DNA of 64,000 nucleotides, taken from assembly GCF_000014685.1 (NCBI RefSeq), contig NC_008321.1, positions 1,178,001-1,242,000 on the forward strand. The letters run 5' to 3'. The stretch's first letter is position 1; the number at the start of each line of letters is the position of its first letter. Under the pieces are notes generated by a model. It was not told where the DNA came from and did not search any database. It saw only the letters and a list, made by a program, of their open reading frames with translations. This DNA comes from Shewanella sp. MR-4 (GTDB lineage Bacteria > Pseudomonadota > Gammaproteobacteria > Enterobacterales > Shewanellaceae). The translations under genes and the position numbers were made by a program. Shown here in pieces: positions 35,988-44,751 of this stretch.

Positions 35988-36698
35988 ATGGCAACACCAC
36001 ACATTAATGCTGTAGAGGGCGCATTCGCTGAGACAGTTCTGTTTCCAGGCGATCCATTACGTGCAAAATATATTGCTGAAACATTCTTAGAAAATGTTGA
36101 GCAAGTGACTGACGTTCGAAACATGCTAGGTTTTACCGGTACTTACAAAGGTAAACGTATTTCTGTTATGGGTTCAGGCATGGGTATTCCTTCATGCTCA
36201 ATCTATGCAACTGAATTAATTAAAGACTACGGCGTTAAGAACCTGATCCGCGTGGGTACTTGTGGCGCGATCAGCACTGACGTTAAAGTGCGCGATGTGA
36301 TCATCGGCATGGGTGCTTGTACCGATTCGCAAGTTAACCGTTTACGTTTCAAAGGCCAAGATTTCGCTGCTATCGCGAACTACGAGCTGATGAATGCTGT
36401 GATCGAATCTGCCAAAGTGAAAGGCACTAAGATCCGTGTTGGTAACGTTTTCTCTGCCGACCTGTTCTACACTCCTGATCCACAAATGTTTGACGTGATG
36501 GAAAAAATGGGCGTGTTAGGCGTAGAGATGGAAGCCGCTGGTTTATACGGTGTTGCCCATGAATTCGGTGCCCGTGCACTGTGTGTGGTAACTGTATCTG
36601 ACCATATCCGTACTGGCGAAAAAACCACTTCCGATGAGCGTCAAACCACGTTCAACGATATGATCGTGATGACATTAGACGCTGCAATTACGCTGTAA
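35988..36698 (+). CDS. deoD: Purine-nucleoside phosphorylase, DeoD type
   Basis: 236 residues (E. coli 239). A hexameric enzyme that splits purine (deoxy)nucleosides to base and (deoxy)ribose-1-phosphate. ATPHINAVEGAFAETVLFPGDPLRAKYIA has the phosphate-binding GDPxR, RVGTCGAIS the second phosphate contact, GVEMEAAGLYG the ribose site and VSDH the catalytic Asp. CAGGGG lies before the ATG. Last gene of the deo set; a strong terminator follows. Confidence 0.97.
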   Translation: MATPHINAVEGAFAETVLFPGDPLRAKYIAETFLENVEQVTDVRNMLGFTGTYKGKRISVMGSGMGIPSCSIYATELIKDYGVKNLIRVGTCGAISTDVKVRDVIIGMGACTDSQVNRLRFKGQDFAAIANYELMNAVIESAKVKGTKIRVGNVFSADLFYTPDPQMFDVMEKMGVLGVEMEAAGLYGVAHEFGARALCVVTVSDHIRTGEKTTSDERQTTFNDMIVMTLDAAITL

Positions 36699-36721
36699 TG
36701 TGTCGCTAATTTCGTTATAAG

Positions 36722-36750
36722 AAAAGGGTTCGCACTGCGAACCCTTTTTT
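36722..36750. terminator. Bidirectional terminator between deoD and smp
   Basis: AAAAGGGTTCGC, ACT, GCGAACCCTTTT: 12-bp stem with A and T tracts. Confidence 0.9.
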
Positions 36751-36864
36751 ATTGTCTCGTTATCTCAAGTTCAATCGGCTTAGCTGTATTGCTGAATCTT
36801 AAATTGGCAATCCTCAATGCAGCGCTGAACCCAAGACGCTTCAGTTTGAGCTGATACGCCTCGA

Positions 36865-38085
36865 TTAACCCGTAGAATCGGTATCTAAATCGCTCGGTTG
36901 AGCAGGGGCTTTCTCTGCGGTAGATTTCGCCGCAGTGGTTTTCACTCGACGCACCGATTTAACCTTAGGTTTATTCGGCGCGGGCGTTGAGCTTGGCGCC
37001 TCGGTGACTGAAGCTTGAGTCGCCTGTTCTCTGGTATCCGTTTTAGATTGAGACTGAGACTGAGACTGAGGCGTTGGCTCAGATGATGACTCATCCTTGG
37101 TCTCTTTCTCTGGTTTTATCTCTGGTTTAAGCTCTGGCTTCACATCAAGCGCTTTCTCTGCTGCTTTCTCTGATACGGGTTCTGGCGCAAGTGCAGCTTT
37201 TGTTTCTGCGCTTGTTTTGGCTTTCTTCGCTTTAGATTCGGCAATGGCTTGATTGCTGTCTTCATTCTGCGCCTTGCTTACAGCCGATTTCTCCAAGAGC
37301 GGAGTGTCGAGATCCTGTTCTGCTTTGCTTTCTTTTGCCTTTTTAGCTTCTGCCGGCTTTTGCACTGCCTCAGTGCCACTTGCGATAACGGCATCCTGCT
37401 GGGTATCTTGACTATCCGATGGCTTAGCTTCCTCGGCCGCTTCGGGTACTTTTATGGCTTTATTCTTCTTAGGGTTTTTACGCAATTTGGCGCGGGTGCG
37501 ACGGCGGTCAAAATCGGCGCGCTTAAAGGACAAGGCGCGGGATAACAACATGCCGATAAGGCCGGCAACCAGCAGCATCATTTGCTGCTGCTCCATATTT
37601 AGGTTATGCGCTTCTTTGATTTCATTAAAAAATAGTTTGGTATCGAGTCTAACCTCGACATAGCCTAAATTTTTTCCATCTTGGATCACGGGTTCGACAT
37701 AAGGTGGATATTTGCTTAGGAGCAAACTCATGTCTTCCGATTCGGGATCTAAGGCTTCATTGGTCAGGCTTTGGGCGAAGGCTAAGCGTATACCTTGGTC
37801 GCTGAAAATGGCTGCCGACATCACCTTAGGATCTTCGACTAAGGCGCTGGCCAGCCATTGGAGCTGCTCATCGTTTTGCAATTGTAGGGCGGGCGCTGCG
37901 CTGTAGGCCGTTTGTTGTACCAGTAATCTGGCCATCTTTTGCGTTTGGGACTTTAGAAGCAGCTGACCTTGTAGTAGGCTTGTCTGCCACAATTGCACTA
38001 AGCCGACCATCAAGGTCAGGGCGATGGCGATTTGGAGCAGTCTACTGATTTTATGGCTTTTCTTTAGCCCTTTAAGATATAACAC
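36865..38085 (-). CDS. smp: Smp/AhpA-family membrane protein with long charged tail
   Basis: 406 residues; the E. coli homologue (YtjB) is about 214. Residues 1-195 carry the family pattern: helix near 17-36, periplasmic sensor-like domain with AAIFSDQGIRLAF and GYVEVRLDTKLFFNEI, second helix near 165-185. Residues about 195-406 are a cytoplasmic Lys/Glu/Ala/Pro-rich tail with no globular look. The start is GTG with AAGGG 5 bases upstream. Divergent from serB exactly as in E. coli smp-serB. Function unknown beyond a membrane role. The extension is the odd part; its repetitive codons (GCC, AAA, GAG) explain the many antisense open frames. Confidence 0.85.
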   Translation of the reverse strand: MLYLKGLKKSHKISRLLQIAIALTLMVGLVQLWQTSLLQGQLLLKSQTQKMARLLVQQTAYSAAPALQLQNDEQLQWLASALVEDPKVMSAAIFSDQGIRLAFAQSLTNEALDPESEDMSLLLSKYPPYVEPVIQDGKNLGYVEVRLDTKLFFNEIKEAHNLNMEQQQMMLLVAGLIGMLLSRALSFKRADFDRRRTRAKLRKNPKKNKAIKVPEAAEEAKPSDSQDTQQDAVIASGTEAVQKPAEAKKAKESKAEQDLDTPLLEKSAVSKAQNEDSNQAIAESKAKKAKTSAETKAALAPEPVSEKAAEKALDVKPELKPEIKPEKETKDESSSEPTPQSQSQSQSKTDTREQATQASVTEAPSSTPAPNKPKVKSVRRVKTTAAKSTAEKAPAQPSDLDTDSTG

Positions 38086-38164
38086 TTTGACCCTTAATAG
38101 TTAGAGCGCTTGCCTAATCATAATTGATTCTGAGTAAGCCCGATAGTTGGAGAACACGAGTCCT

Positions 38165-39157
38165 ATGGAAAGCTTGAACCAAAATGCGCTGTTTGTATGG
38201 TTAGCTGCTAGCCCTTCACCTCGCTTTGAATATCAGGGGCTCAGTTTCGAGGCTTATCAGGAATCGTCTACGCGGCCATCCCAGAGCGGATTTGCTATGC
38301 GTCTGATTTACGAAGATTTAAGCATTGAAGACTCATTAGCGGCTTGGATTGTTTCTCTAGCTGAAAGCCTCAAATTAACCTCGCTCTCCATCGCACCTAT
38401 TCGCCGTCAAGTGGCGCTGCATTGTGTGGAATTAGCGCTTCCCGTGGAGCCGAGTGCTGAGCTGTTAGCCACTTGTCCATCGCAGGTGGAGTTACACCTT
38501 ATTCGTGGCCCATTACCTAAACTGAGCGAACCTGGTTTACTGGTGATGGACATGGATTCTACCGCGATCCAAATTGAATGTATTGATGAACTTGCCGCGA
38601 TGGCAGGGGTCGGCGAGCAAGTGGCGGCGATCACAGAGCGCGCGATGCAGGGCGAGCTGGATTTCGAGCAGAGTTTGCGCCAAAGGGTTGCCCAGCTCGA
38701 GGGCACCGATGCCAAGATTATTCAAACCTTGTGTGACACTTTGCCACTGATGCCGGGCCTTGAGGCCATGCTGACCGAGCTTAAGTCGCACCATTGGCGC
38801 CTCGTTGTGGCCTCAGGCGGCTTTACGCCGTTCGTTGGTCACTTAAAACAGCTGTTGAATTTAGACGCTGCCTTTGCCAATGAATTAGTGATTGCGGACG
38901 GCAAGCTCGCGGGAACCGTCACGGGGAAAGTCGTCGATGCCCAGTTTAAGGCCGATGTGGTGAACCGTTGTAGCCAAGACTGGCAGATCCCTGTTGGGCA
39001 GCGTGTTGCCATCGGTGATGGTGCAAACGATATCCCTATGGTGCAGGCGGCGGACTTTGGGATTGCCTTCCATGCTAAGCCTAAACTTGCGGCGGCGGCT
39101 GATGCGCGGATCCGCAGTTTAGATCTGCGGGTATTGCCTTATCTGCTGCAGTTTTAA
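38165..39157 (+). CDS. serB: Phosphoserine phosphatase
   Basis: About 330 residues (E. coli 322). Last step of serine synthesis. The C-terminal HAD domain has DMDSTAIQIECIDELA (nucleophile Asp and acid Asp), the Ser of VVASGGFTPF, the Lys of AQFKADVV and GDGANDIPM. The N-terminal 120 residues are an ACT-like regulatory domain. Frame opens at 38147 (TTG); ATG 38165 is chosen though its ribosome site (GGAG 12 bases away, or CGAG 4 away) is not decisive. Confidence 0.96.
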   Translation: MESLNQNALFVWLAASPSPRFEYQGLSFEAYQESSTRPSQSGFAMRLIYEDLSIEDSLAAWIVSLAESLKLTSLSIAPIRRQVALHCVELALPVEPSAELLATCPSQVELHLIRGPLPKLSEPGLLVMDMDSTAIQIECIDELAAMAGVGEQVAAITERAMQGELDFEQSLRQRVAQLEGTDAKIIQTLCDTLPLMPGLEAMLTELKSHHWRLVVASGGFTPFVGHLKQLLNLDAAFANELVIADGKLAGTVTGKVVDAQFKADVVNRCSQDWQIPVGQRVAIGDGANDIPMVQAADFGIAFHAKPKLAAAADARIRSLDLRVLPYLLQF

Positions 39158-39217
39158 TTTATCCACTGTTTCCGAGTCGTGAACATTAGAGTAATGACTC
39201 TTGTTTTTTGACGCTTA

Positions 39218-39252
39218 GCTGGTAGTTTAGTGTTCATTAATGGACTACCAGC
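39218..39252. promoter_or_regulatory. Perfect hairpin enclosing the hydrolase start codon
   Basis: GCTGGTAGT (39218-39226) and ACTACCAGC (39244-39252) form a 9-bp stem. The 17-base loop holds the ATG at 39240. No Shine-Dalgarno is visible upstream, so the structure could control initiation. Confidence 0.5.
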
Positions 39253-40241
39253 GACTGACTTTGACTTCCCCTTCATCCCAACACTCGGCGCAAACGCCCG
39301 CACAAACTTCCCTCTATATTCCGTACCGAGATGGACAGCTGCATCTGCGCCAGTTGTTGCCTGCTAATGCGGATTTTTCAAAGCCTCCGATCCTGATGTT
39401 ACATGGCGCCATGTCCAATGGCCGGGTATTTTACAGCCAGAGTGGCCGAGGCTTAGGATGCTTTCTCGCTCAGGCGGGCTTTGCTGTATATGTGCTGGAT
39501 ACGGCGGGCAGAGGTTTGAGTCTACCCAAAATTGCGCGTGGGTTTACTCTGGGGCAAGGGGAGGTGATCCGCGAGCAGCTGCCATTAGTGCAGCAGCATA
39601 TTTTGAAGATACATCAACAGCGTTGTCAGGAGCAGGGAAAGCCGGCGCCATCGCAGCTGCATTGGTGCGCGCATTCTTGGGGCGGCGTGTTGATGGCAAG
39701 CGCCTTAGCGCGTTACCCCGATTTGCAGCAGAGTGTACGGTCATTGCTAACCTTTGGTAGTAAACGCACGATTCGAGTGAAGTCCTTTAAAAAATGGCTG
39801 ATGGTCGATGTGTTTTGGAATCGCCTCGCCCCGAGTTTAGCCGTGGGGCAGGGGTATCTCGCCGCCGATAAACTGCGTGTCGGCATGGATAACGAGAGCC
39901 GGGCCTCATTAACTCAAAGCATAGATTGGGTGCGTGGAGAGTGGCGTGACCATGACGATGGCTTCGATTATGGCAAGGCGGCGAAAGCGGCCAACTGGCC
40001 CGTCGCGTGGTTTATTGCTGGGCAAAACGACACTGTGCTTGGGCATCCCGAAGATGTCGCCGATATGATCTCTGAATGTGGTTTTCGCCAAGTGAAATAC
40101 ACTTTGCTCTCAAAGGCGAATGGCTTTAAACACGACTATGGTCATGCGGATATGCTGACCCATCTGGATGCGATGAATGACCATTTTCCGCTGATCCGCG
40201 ATTGGTATCTCGGGTTTGAATTGGCGGTGTTAAAAGACTAG
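39240..40241 (+). CDS. Alpha/beta hydrolase
   Basis: 333 residues with an alpha/beta hydrolase fold: oxyanion region LMLHGAMSNGRVF, nucleophile elbow CAHSWGGVL (Ala in place of the first Gly of GxSxG), acid Asp in AGQNDTVLG and His in DYGHADML. The cap region is about 185-260. Substrate unknown; such proteins include lipases and esterases. The first 22 residues are low-complexity Ser/Thr/Gln. Start ATG lies inside a hairpin loop. It ends 16 bases from a convergent PilZ gene with no clear terminator. Confidence 0.85.
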   Translation: MDYQRLTLTSPSSQHSAQTPAQTSLYIPYRDGQLHLRQLLPANADFSKPPILMLHGAMSNGRVFYSQSGRGLGCFLAQAGFAVYVLDTAGRGLSLPKIARGFTLGQGEVIREQLPLVQQHILKIHQQRCQEQGKPAPSQLHWCAHSWGGVLMASALARYPDLQQSVRSLLTFGSKRTIRVKSFKKWLMVDVFWNRLAPSLAVGQGYLAADKLRVGMDNESRASLTQSIDWVRGEWRDHDDGFDYGKAAKAANWPVAWFIAGQNDTVLGHPEDVADMISECGFRQVKYTLLSKANGFKHDYGHADMLTHLDAMNDHFPLIRDWYLGFELAVLKD

Positions 40242-40257
40242 GGCTATGTACCCTCGT

Positions 40258-42630
40258 TTATTTTTGCAGAGCAGGATAGCGCAGCTCCACCTCTTGGGTG
40301 ATATCGAGTAGCTCACCTACACCGATAATCCGCCAGAGTTGTTCCTCGAGTTGTTTCGCCCTGTGGTTTGCGTGGATGTTGATGTATTCCAATTCGCGGC
40401 GCAGGTAACCCATATCCGGTTTCTCGGTTGCACCACGGTAAATCCGCAGCGCCATAAAGCGTCCCGCCAGTTTACTTTGGTTGATAAAGGCGATTTTGGC
40501 CTGCGCATCTCCAAGCTCGGTGGCGGGAACACATTTTAAATGGAATTGACCGCGGGACTGGCGGGTTAATTGGATAAATACCTCAATAAAATCCATATCC
40601 TGCTGCGGCTTCATTTGGCGGATAGGATCGAGAATGTCCCGTTTAAAGAATCCATCTTTTAGTAGCGGCGCGAGATTATATTGCAGGGTATCCGAGGAAC
40701 CTGCGGCAAAAATATCGCTGATTTCATCATGCTCAGTGCTGACCCCTAAACAGGCGACCTGTGCCGATTTTGTTGTTTTTTCAACAAAGTAGGGGACCGA
40801 GTGCAGCTCGCGTAGCAGAATGTTTTTTAAACCATCGGCGAGCTCTTTTATCTCGCTATTGTTCTCGGTCAGCTGTTCGAGTTTTTCACGGTTATGGGCG
40901 ATCAGTTTATTTAAAAACTCCACCCCAACGTGGGGCGTGTGACCCATGACCGCAGCTAAATGGAGCGTCACGCCATTTTTACGGGTACGCACTAGACGGT
41001 AGGGTAAATTATCCAGCTGAGTCTTACCGGCAATGGTCTGCAACTTAGGCAAACTGATCATTATTGGCTTGTTGGTGGCAAACTCAGTCGGATTATCCAG
41101 CGTCAGCTGCATACCTCGGCCTGAAATATCTAAGGTTATCCCCGTCGCTTTTAGGGCTCCCTGTGACACATTGACTAAGGTTTTGAAGGCAAAACGAGCC
41201 TCCTGTCGACGCTCACTAAATTGCATCGAAACTGGCTTGATTTGGTGTGCCGTTAGGCGCTGTTGGCCAAAGGCTTTGAGCGCATTGGCATTGCTGTCGT
41301 CCTGCCAGGCTTTGTAGCTGGCCCTTTCATCCTCATTGGTGAGGTCTATAAGTTGCAGCATATGGCTGAACTGGGACAATTGCTGCTCCACCAGCGGGCT
41401 GTACTTGGCATCATCCCCCGGCAAGGTCGCACGGCGATAACCTTTAGCATGGTAAATCTTATCTGGGATGAGTTTGAAAATCCGCCAGCTCGGTTTCGTT
41501 GAAGCAAAACCGAGGAATAAAGACGTCATGCCCTTGGCTTTTAATTCGGCTAAGGTGGCCGAGTAAAAATACAGTGAGCCTTGAGCGTTGTAGGTAAAGC
41601 TAAAAAATAATCCGTAATCGGGGTTTTCAGGATGATTGACCAGCGCAGAGAGCCTTGCTGGCGTCAGCATGGCGGGCAACTGGCTGATATCATTCTCATC
41701 CTGAAAATAATGCACTATCTGCTGATTGTCGCGGCTCAGCAGCATATGGGTGATGGATTGGGACTGCTGATTGAGGAACAAAGGCAGATGCGGCAGGTGC
41801 GGTAGGTAATGACGCTCGAACCCCAAACCCGAGGCCGTCACTAAGACATCATTCACATCCAGCTTATAACGAAGTTTATAACCACGGATTAAGTTGCCCA
41901 GCATTTCACCTAAAGCATCGGTACCACCAATCCGGCGTAAGCGTAACCAAACGAATTCACCATTGGTTTGGCTATCGACAATCTGATAATCGACCCCGAG
42001 TTGTAAATCGGGGTAGTAATATTCTTCACTCAGCTCGAGCAGTTTGACCTTAAGGGGCTTGTCGAGATCGAAGGGATGATTCGCCGCCAAGCGAATGCGC
42101 GCACCGCCAACCGATAAATCGACGGTGATCCCCGGCATTTCCGTCCGCCCGGGTTGCGACACCGCAATGCGGATACTGTAATTCATCCGCTCTTCGGCGC
42201 GGTTAAAATAACTGCCGAGCACCACGCCGGGCACCATAAAAGGCTCGGGTTCGACGCTATCGGTTTGTTGTGTTACCTGACGCAGTTTTTGTCGCCGCTG
42301 TTGATGGGCGGCGATGACATATTCATACACCCCTAAGGTGTACTTATTGCGGTATAAAGACATGGCCGCTTGCAGACTATGCTTGGCGGGCTCATCGAGA
42401 AAATGGCGCTGTTGGCCGAGCATGACTTCGGTGCAGGGCAACTCAGATTTGTCTCTAAGATCGATAATCCGAGTGCAGGGAGAAGCCAAACGATTCAACT
42501 CCATTTTCAGCAGAAAACGGGTCGAATTGTTTTCATCGACAGTCAACTGCTGGAAAATCTCCTGGAAATTCGGTTCCATGAGCAGCGGCTTGAGCTGTTC
42601 TATGAGTGCACTATGGTTATCTAAACTCAT
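40258..42630 (-). CDS. Large protein with two PilZ-type domains
   Basis: 790 residues. Two PilZ-like domains are visible, each with a short Arg motif and the D/N-x-S-x-x-G block: RAEERMNYSIRI with VDLSVGGARIRL near residues 145-185, and ERRQEARFAFKT with LDISGRGMQLTL near 470-510. PilZ domains bind cyclic-di-GMP. The flanking regions (about 200-460 and 600-790) have no family I can name; the C-terminal part is Arg/Glu-rich and helical. No signal peptide or membrane helix. Divergent from radA with about 100 bases between them. The E instead of canonical RxxxR spacing should be checked before assuming ligand binding. Confidence 0.8.
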   Translation of the reverse strand: MSLDNHSALIEQLKPLLMEPNFQEIFQQLTVDENNSTRFLLKMELNRLASPCTRIIDLRDKSELPCTEVMLGQQRHFLDEPAKHSLQAAMSLYRNKYTLGVYEYVIAAHQQRRQKLRQVTQQTDSVEPEPFMVPGVVLGSYFNRAEERMNYSIRIAVSQPGRTEMPGITVDLSVGGARIRLAANHPFDLDKPLKVKLLELSEEYYYPDLQLGVDYQIVDSQTNGEFVWLRLRRIGGTDALGEMLGNLIRGYKLRYKLDVNDVLVTASGLGFERHYLPHLPHLPLFLNQQSQSITHMLLSRDNQQIVHYFQDENDISQLPAMLTPARLSALVNHPENPDYGLFFSFTYNAQGSLYFYSATLAELKAKGMTSLFLGFASTKPSWRIFKLIPDKIYHAKGYRRATLPGDDAKYSPLVEQQLSQFSHMLQLIDLTNEDERASYKAWQDDSNANALKAFGQQRLTAHQIKPVSMQFSERRQEARFAFKTLVNVSQGALKATGITLDISGRGMQLTLDNPTEFATNKPIMISLPKLQTIAGKTQLDNLPYRLVRTRKNGVTLHLAAVMGHTPHVGVEFLNKLIAHNREKLEQLTENNSEIKELADGLKNILLRELHSVPYFVEKTTKSAQVACLGVSTEHDEISDIFAAGSSDTLQYNLAPLLKDGFFKRDILDPIRQMKPQQDMDFIEVFIQLTRQSRGQFHLKCVPATELGDAQAKIAFINQSKLAGRFMALRIYRGATEKPDMGYLRRELEYINIHANHRAKQLEEQLWRIIGVGELLDITQEVELRYPALQK

Positions 42631-42731
42631 GTAGGGTCTTTTCTAATGCTGATTTTATGCGTGCTGTGTTAGTCTAATGTCGGCAGTATTCACAGTTACT
42701 TAAATTGATTTTATACAGATTTTAATAAGTT

Positions 42732-44096
42732 ATGGCAAAGAATAAAACCGCGTACGTGTGCAATGAGTGTGGACAGGATTTTCCACGCTGGCAAGGGCAA
42801 TGCAGTGCTTGTCAGGAGTGGAATACGATAACTGAAGTGCGCTTAGGTGCCGCCTCGCCCGGACGGGGAACTAAGTTTGCGGGTTATGCCGGTGCTGGTA
42901 GTAGCGAAGTCAAAACCTTAGACCAAATTGACCTTAATGCCTTGCCACGGATTGTGAGCCATTTTGGCGAGCTCGACCGTGTGCTCGGGGGAGGCATAGT
43001 GCCAGGCTCTGCAATTCTGATTGGCGGTCATCCCGGTGCGGGTAAGAGTACGCTGTTACTCCAAACCCTGTGCCATTTAGCCGAGCAAATGCCTGCGCTC
43101 TATGTGACGGGTGAAGAGTCCCTGCAGCAAGTCGCTATGCGCGCCCATCGCTTAGGGCTGCCGACCAATAAACTGAGGATGTTATCCGAGACCAGTGTGG
43201 AGCAGATCTGCGAAGTCGCCCTGCAAGAATCGCCAAAAGTCATCGTCGTCGACTCTATTCAAGTCATGCATATGAGCGATGTGGCGTCGAGCCCAGGCAG
43301 TGTGTCGCAGGTACGTGAATCGGCCTCCTATTTAACTCGCTTTGCCAAGCAAAACGGTATCGCCGTGATCATGGTCGGCCATGTGACTAAAGACGGCAGC
43401 CTCGCCGGGCCTAAAGTGCTTGAGCACTGTATCGATTGTTCTGTGATGTTTGAAGGGGATAGCGACAGCCGTTATCGCACCTTGCGCTCCCACAAGAACC
43501 GGTTCGGGGCGATTAACGAGTTAGGCGTATTCGCCATGACCGAGCGTGGTTTGAAGGAAGTGGCTAACCCTTCAGCGATTTTCCTCTCCCGCGGCGAGGA
43601 GGAGTCCTCGGGCTCCTTAGTGATGGTGGTATGGGAAGGCACGCGCCCGCTGTTGGTAGAACTTCAGGTGCTAGTGGATAATTCGGCGATGTCGAACCCG
43701 CGCCGCGTCGCTGTGGGCATGGATGCGAACCGTTTAGCCATGTTACTGGCAGTGATGCATCGCCATGGTGGGTTACAAATGTCGGATCAGGATGTGTTTG
43801 TCAACGTCGTTGGCGGGGTTAAAGTGACGGAAACCAGTGCCGACTTAACCTTGCTGCTGGCCATGGTATCGAGTTTCCGTGGCGATATTTTACCGAGCGA
43901 TTTAGTGGTGTTCGGTGAAGTGGGCTTATCTGGGGAAATTCGCCCCGTGCCCAATGGTCAAGAACGTTTAGTTGAAGCCGCCAAACATGGTTTTAAGCGA
44001 GCGATCGTGCCCCGTGCCAATGTGCCGAAAAAGCCGCCAGCGGGCATGGAAGTAGTGGGCGTGGCAAAATTATCCGAAGCCCTCGAAGCGATATAA
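42732..44096 (+). CDS. radA: DNA repair protein RadA
   Basis: 454 residues (E. coli 460). A RecA-like helicase for branch migration in recombination. N-terminal C4 zinc finger YVCNECGQDFPRWQGQCSAC, Walker A GGHPGAGKST (98-107), Walker B VIVVDSIQ, the RadA-specific KNRFG (near 256), and a C-terminal Lon-like domain (VNVVGGVKVTETSADL). Same order serB-radA as E. coli but with two genes inserted between. Terminator follows. Confidence 0.97.
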   Translation: MAKNKTAYVCNECGQDFPRWQGQCSACQEWNTITEVRLGAASPGRGTKFAGYAGAGSSEVKTLDQIDLNALPRIVSHFGELDRVLGGGIVPGSAILIGGHPGAGKSTLLLQTLCHLAEQMPALYVTGEESLQQVAMRAHRLGLPTNKLRMLSETSVEQICEVALQESPKVIVVDSIQVMHMSDVASSPGSVSQVRESASYLTRFAKQNGIAVIMVGHVTKDGSLAGPKVLEHCIDCSVMFEGDSDSRYRTLRSHKNRFGAINELGVFAMTERGLKEVANPSAIFLSRGEEESSGSLVMVVWEGTRPLLVELQVLVDNSAMSNPRRVAVGMDANRLAMLLAVMHRHGGLQMSDQDVFVNVVGGVKVTETSADLTLLLAMVSSFRGDILPSDLVVFGEVGLSGEIRPVPNGQERLVEAAKHGFKRAIVPRANVPKKPPAGMEVVGVAKLSEALEAI

Positions 44097-44106
44097 TCAT
44101 CAAAAC

Positions 44107-44134
44107 AAAAACAGCGCCAAGGGCGCTGTTTTTT
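44107..44134. terminator. Terminator between radA and the small PilZ gene
   Basis: AAAAACAGCGCC, AAG, GGCGCTGTTTTT: 12-bp stem usable in both directions. Confidence 0.88.
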
Positions 44135-44179
44135 ATGATGTCGTTGGCTTATAAAGCTGTGTCACACAGCATTTTATTT

Positions 44180-44572
44180 TTAATCTGCGCTGTTGTGCTT
44201 TTCGATAAAGAGCGCCAATTCACGATTCAGGATTGAAGCATCCCCTAAGTTCAGCTCAACGATGCGTTTAAGGTGGCTGATGCTGTCCACATCAATGAAT
44301 TTGCACTTAAGCCCTAGTTGTTGGTTGCGTTGATGCACTAACTCGGTTTGCATTTGCAGCTCAATATCCGAGCCTGGCAAGGTAAAACTGAGGGTGATTG
44401 GCTCACTTGAATGGCTAAATCCGGCAGGTTCGTCCACCAGTGCGCCATTTAGGCTGAGGTCGAGTATGGTGGTTTGCCATTGTTTATCGCCTTGGTGTAC
44501 CGATGCGCTAGCGGCAAAGAGGATCCGCGAGAACTTTCGTCTTTCATCAATCACTACTTTTTTATCGTTCAT
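44180..44572 (-). CDS. Single-domain PilZ protein
   Basis: 130 residues forming one PilZ domain: RRKFSRILF near residues 11-19 (the RxxxR arm) and DLSLNGALV near 38-46 (the D/NxSxxG motif), both intact, so cyclic-di-GMP binding is likely. The C-terminal 40 residues are helical. No ribosome site is strong; ATG at 44572 is the first start after the frame opens. It is convergent with radA and divergent from torR. Target unknown. Confidence 0.88.
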   Translation of the reverse strand: MNDKKVVIDERRKFSRILFAASASVHQGDKQWQTTILDLSLNGALVDEPAGFSHSSEPITLSFTLPGSDIELQMQTELVHQRNQQLGLKCKFIDVDSISHLKRIVELNLGDASILNRELALFIEKHNSAD

Positions 44573-44702
44573 AGTTTGTTAGTGCTCACCCCAATCAATA
44601 TGCCTAAGCATATGTCATATTGATGTTACTGTAAAAGTTCGGCAGTTTTTTGTGCGAGAAAGTAACGGAGATCGCATATTTTACCTTTTCCTCATATGCA
44701 AA

Positions 44703-44718
44703 TATGAAAAAGTATGAA
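44703..44718. promoter_or_regulatory. Candidate TorR boxes in front of torR
   Basis: Two TATGAA units (44703-44708 and 44713-44718) spaced one helical turn apart, on the complementary strand TTCATA repeats. The same pattern lies in front of torE. In E. coli TorR binds decameric direct repeats of the form CTGTTCATAT. Position about 35 bases before the torR start fits autorepression. Confidence 0.55.
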
Positions 44719-44751
44719 TAATTCAGTTAAGCAAAATAAGAGATGTAGAAC

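Noticed and set aside
37249..37906. Plus-strand open frames opposite smp
   Set aside because: Shadows of the biased codons in the smp charged tail and sensor region.
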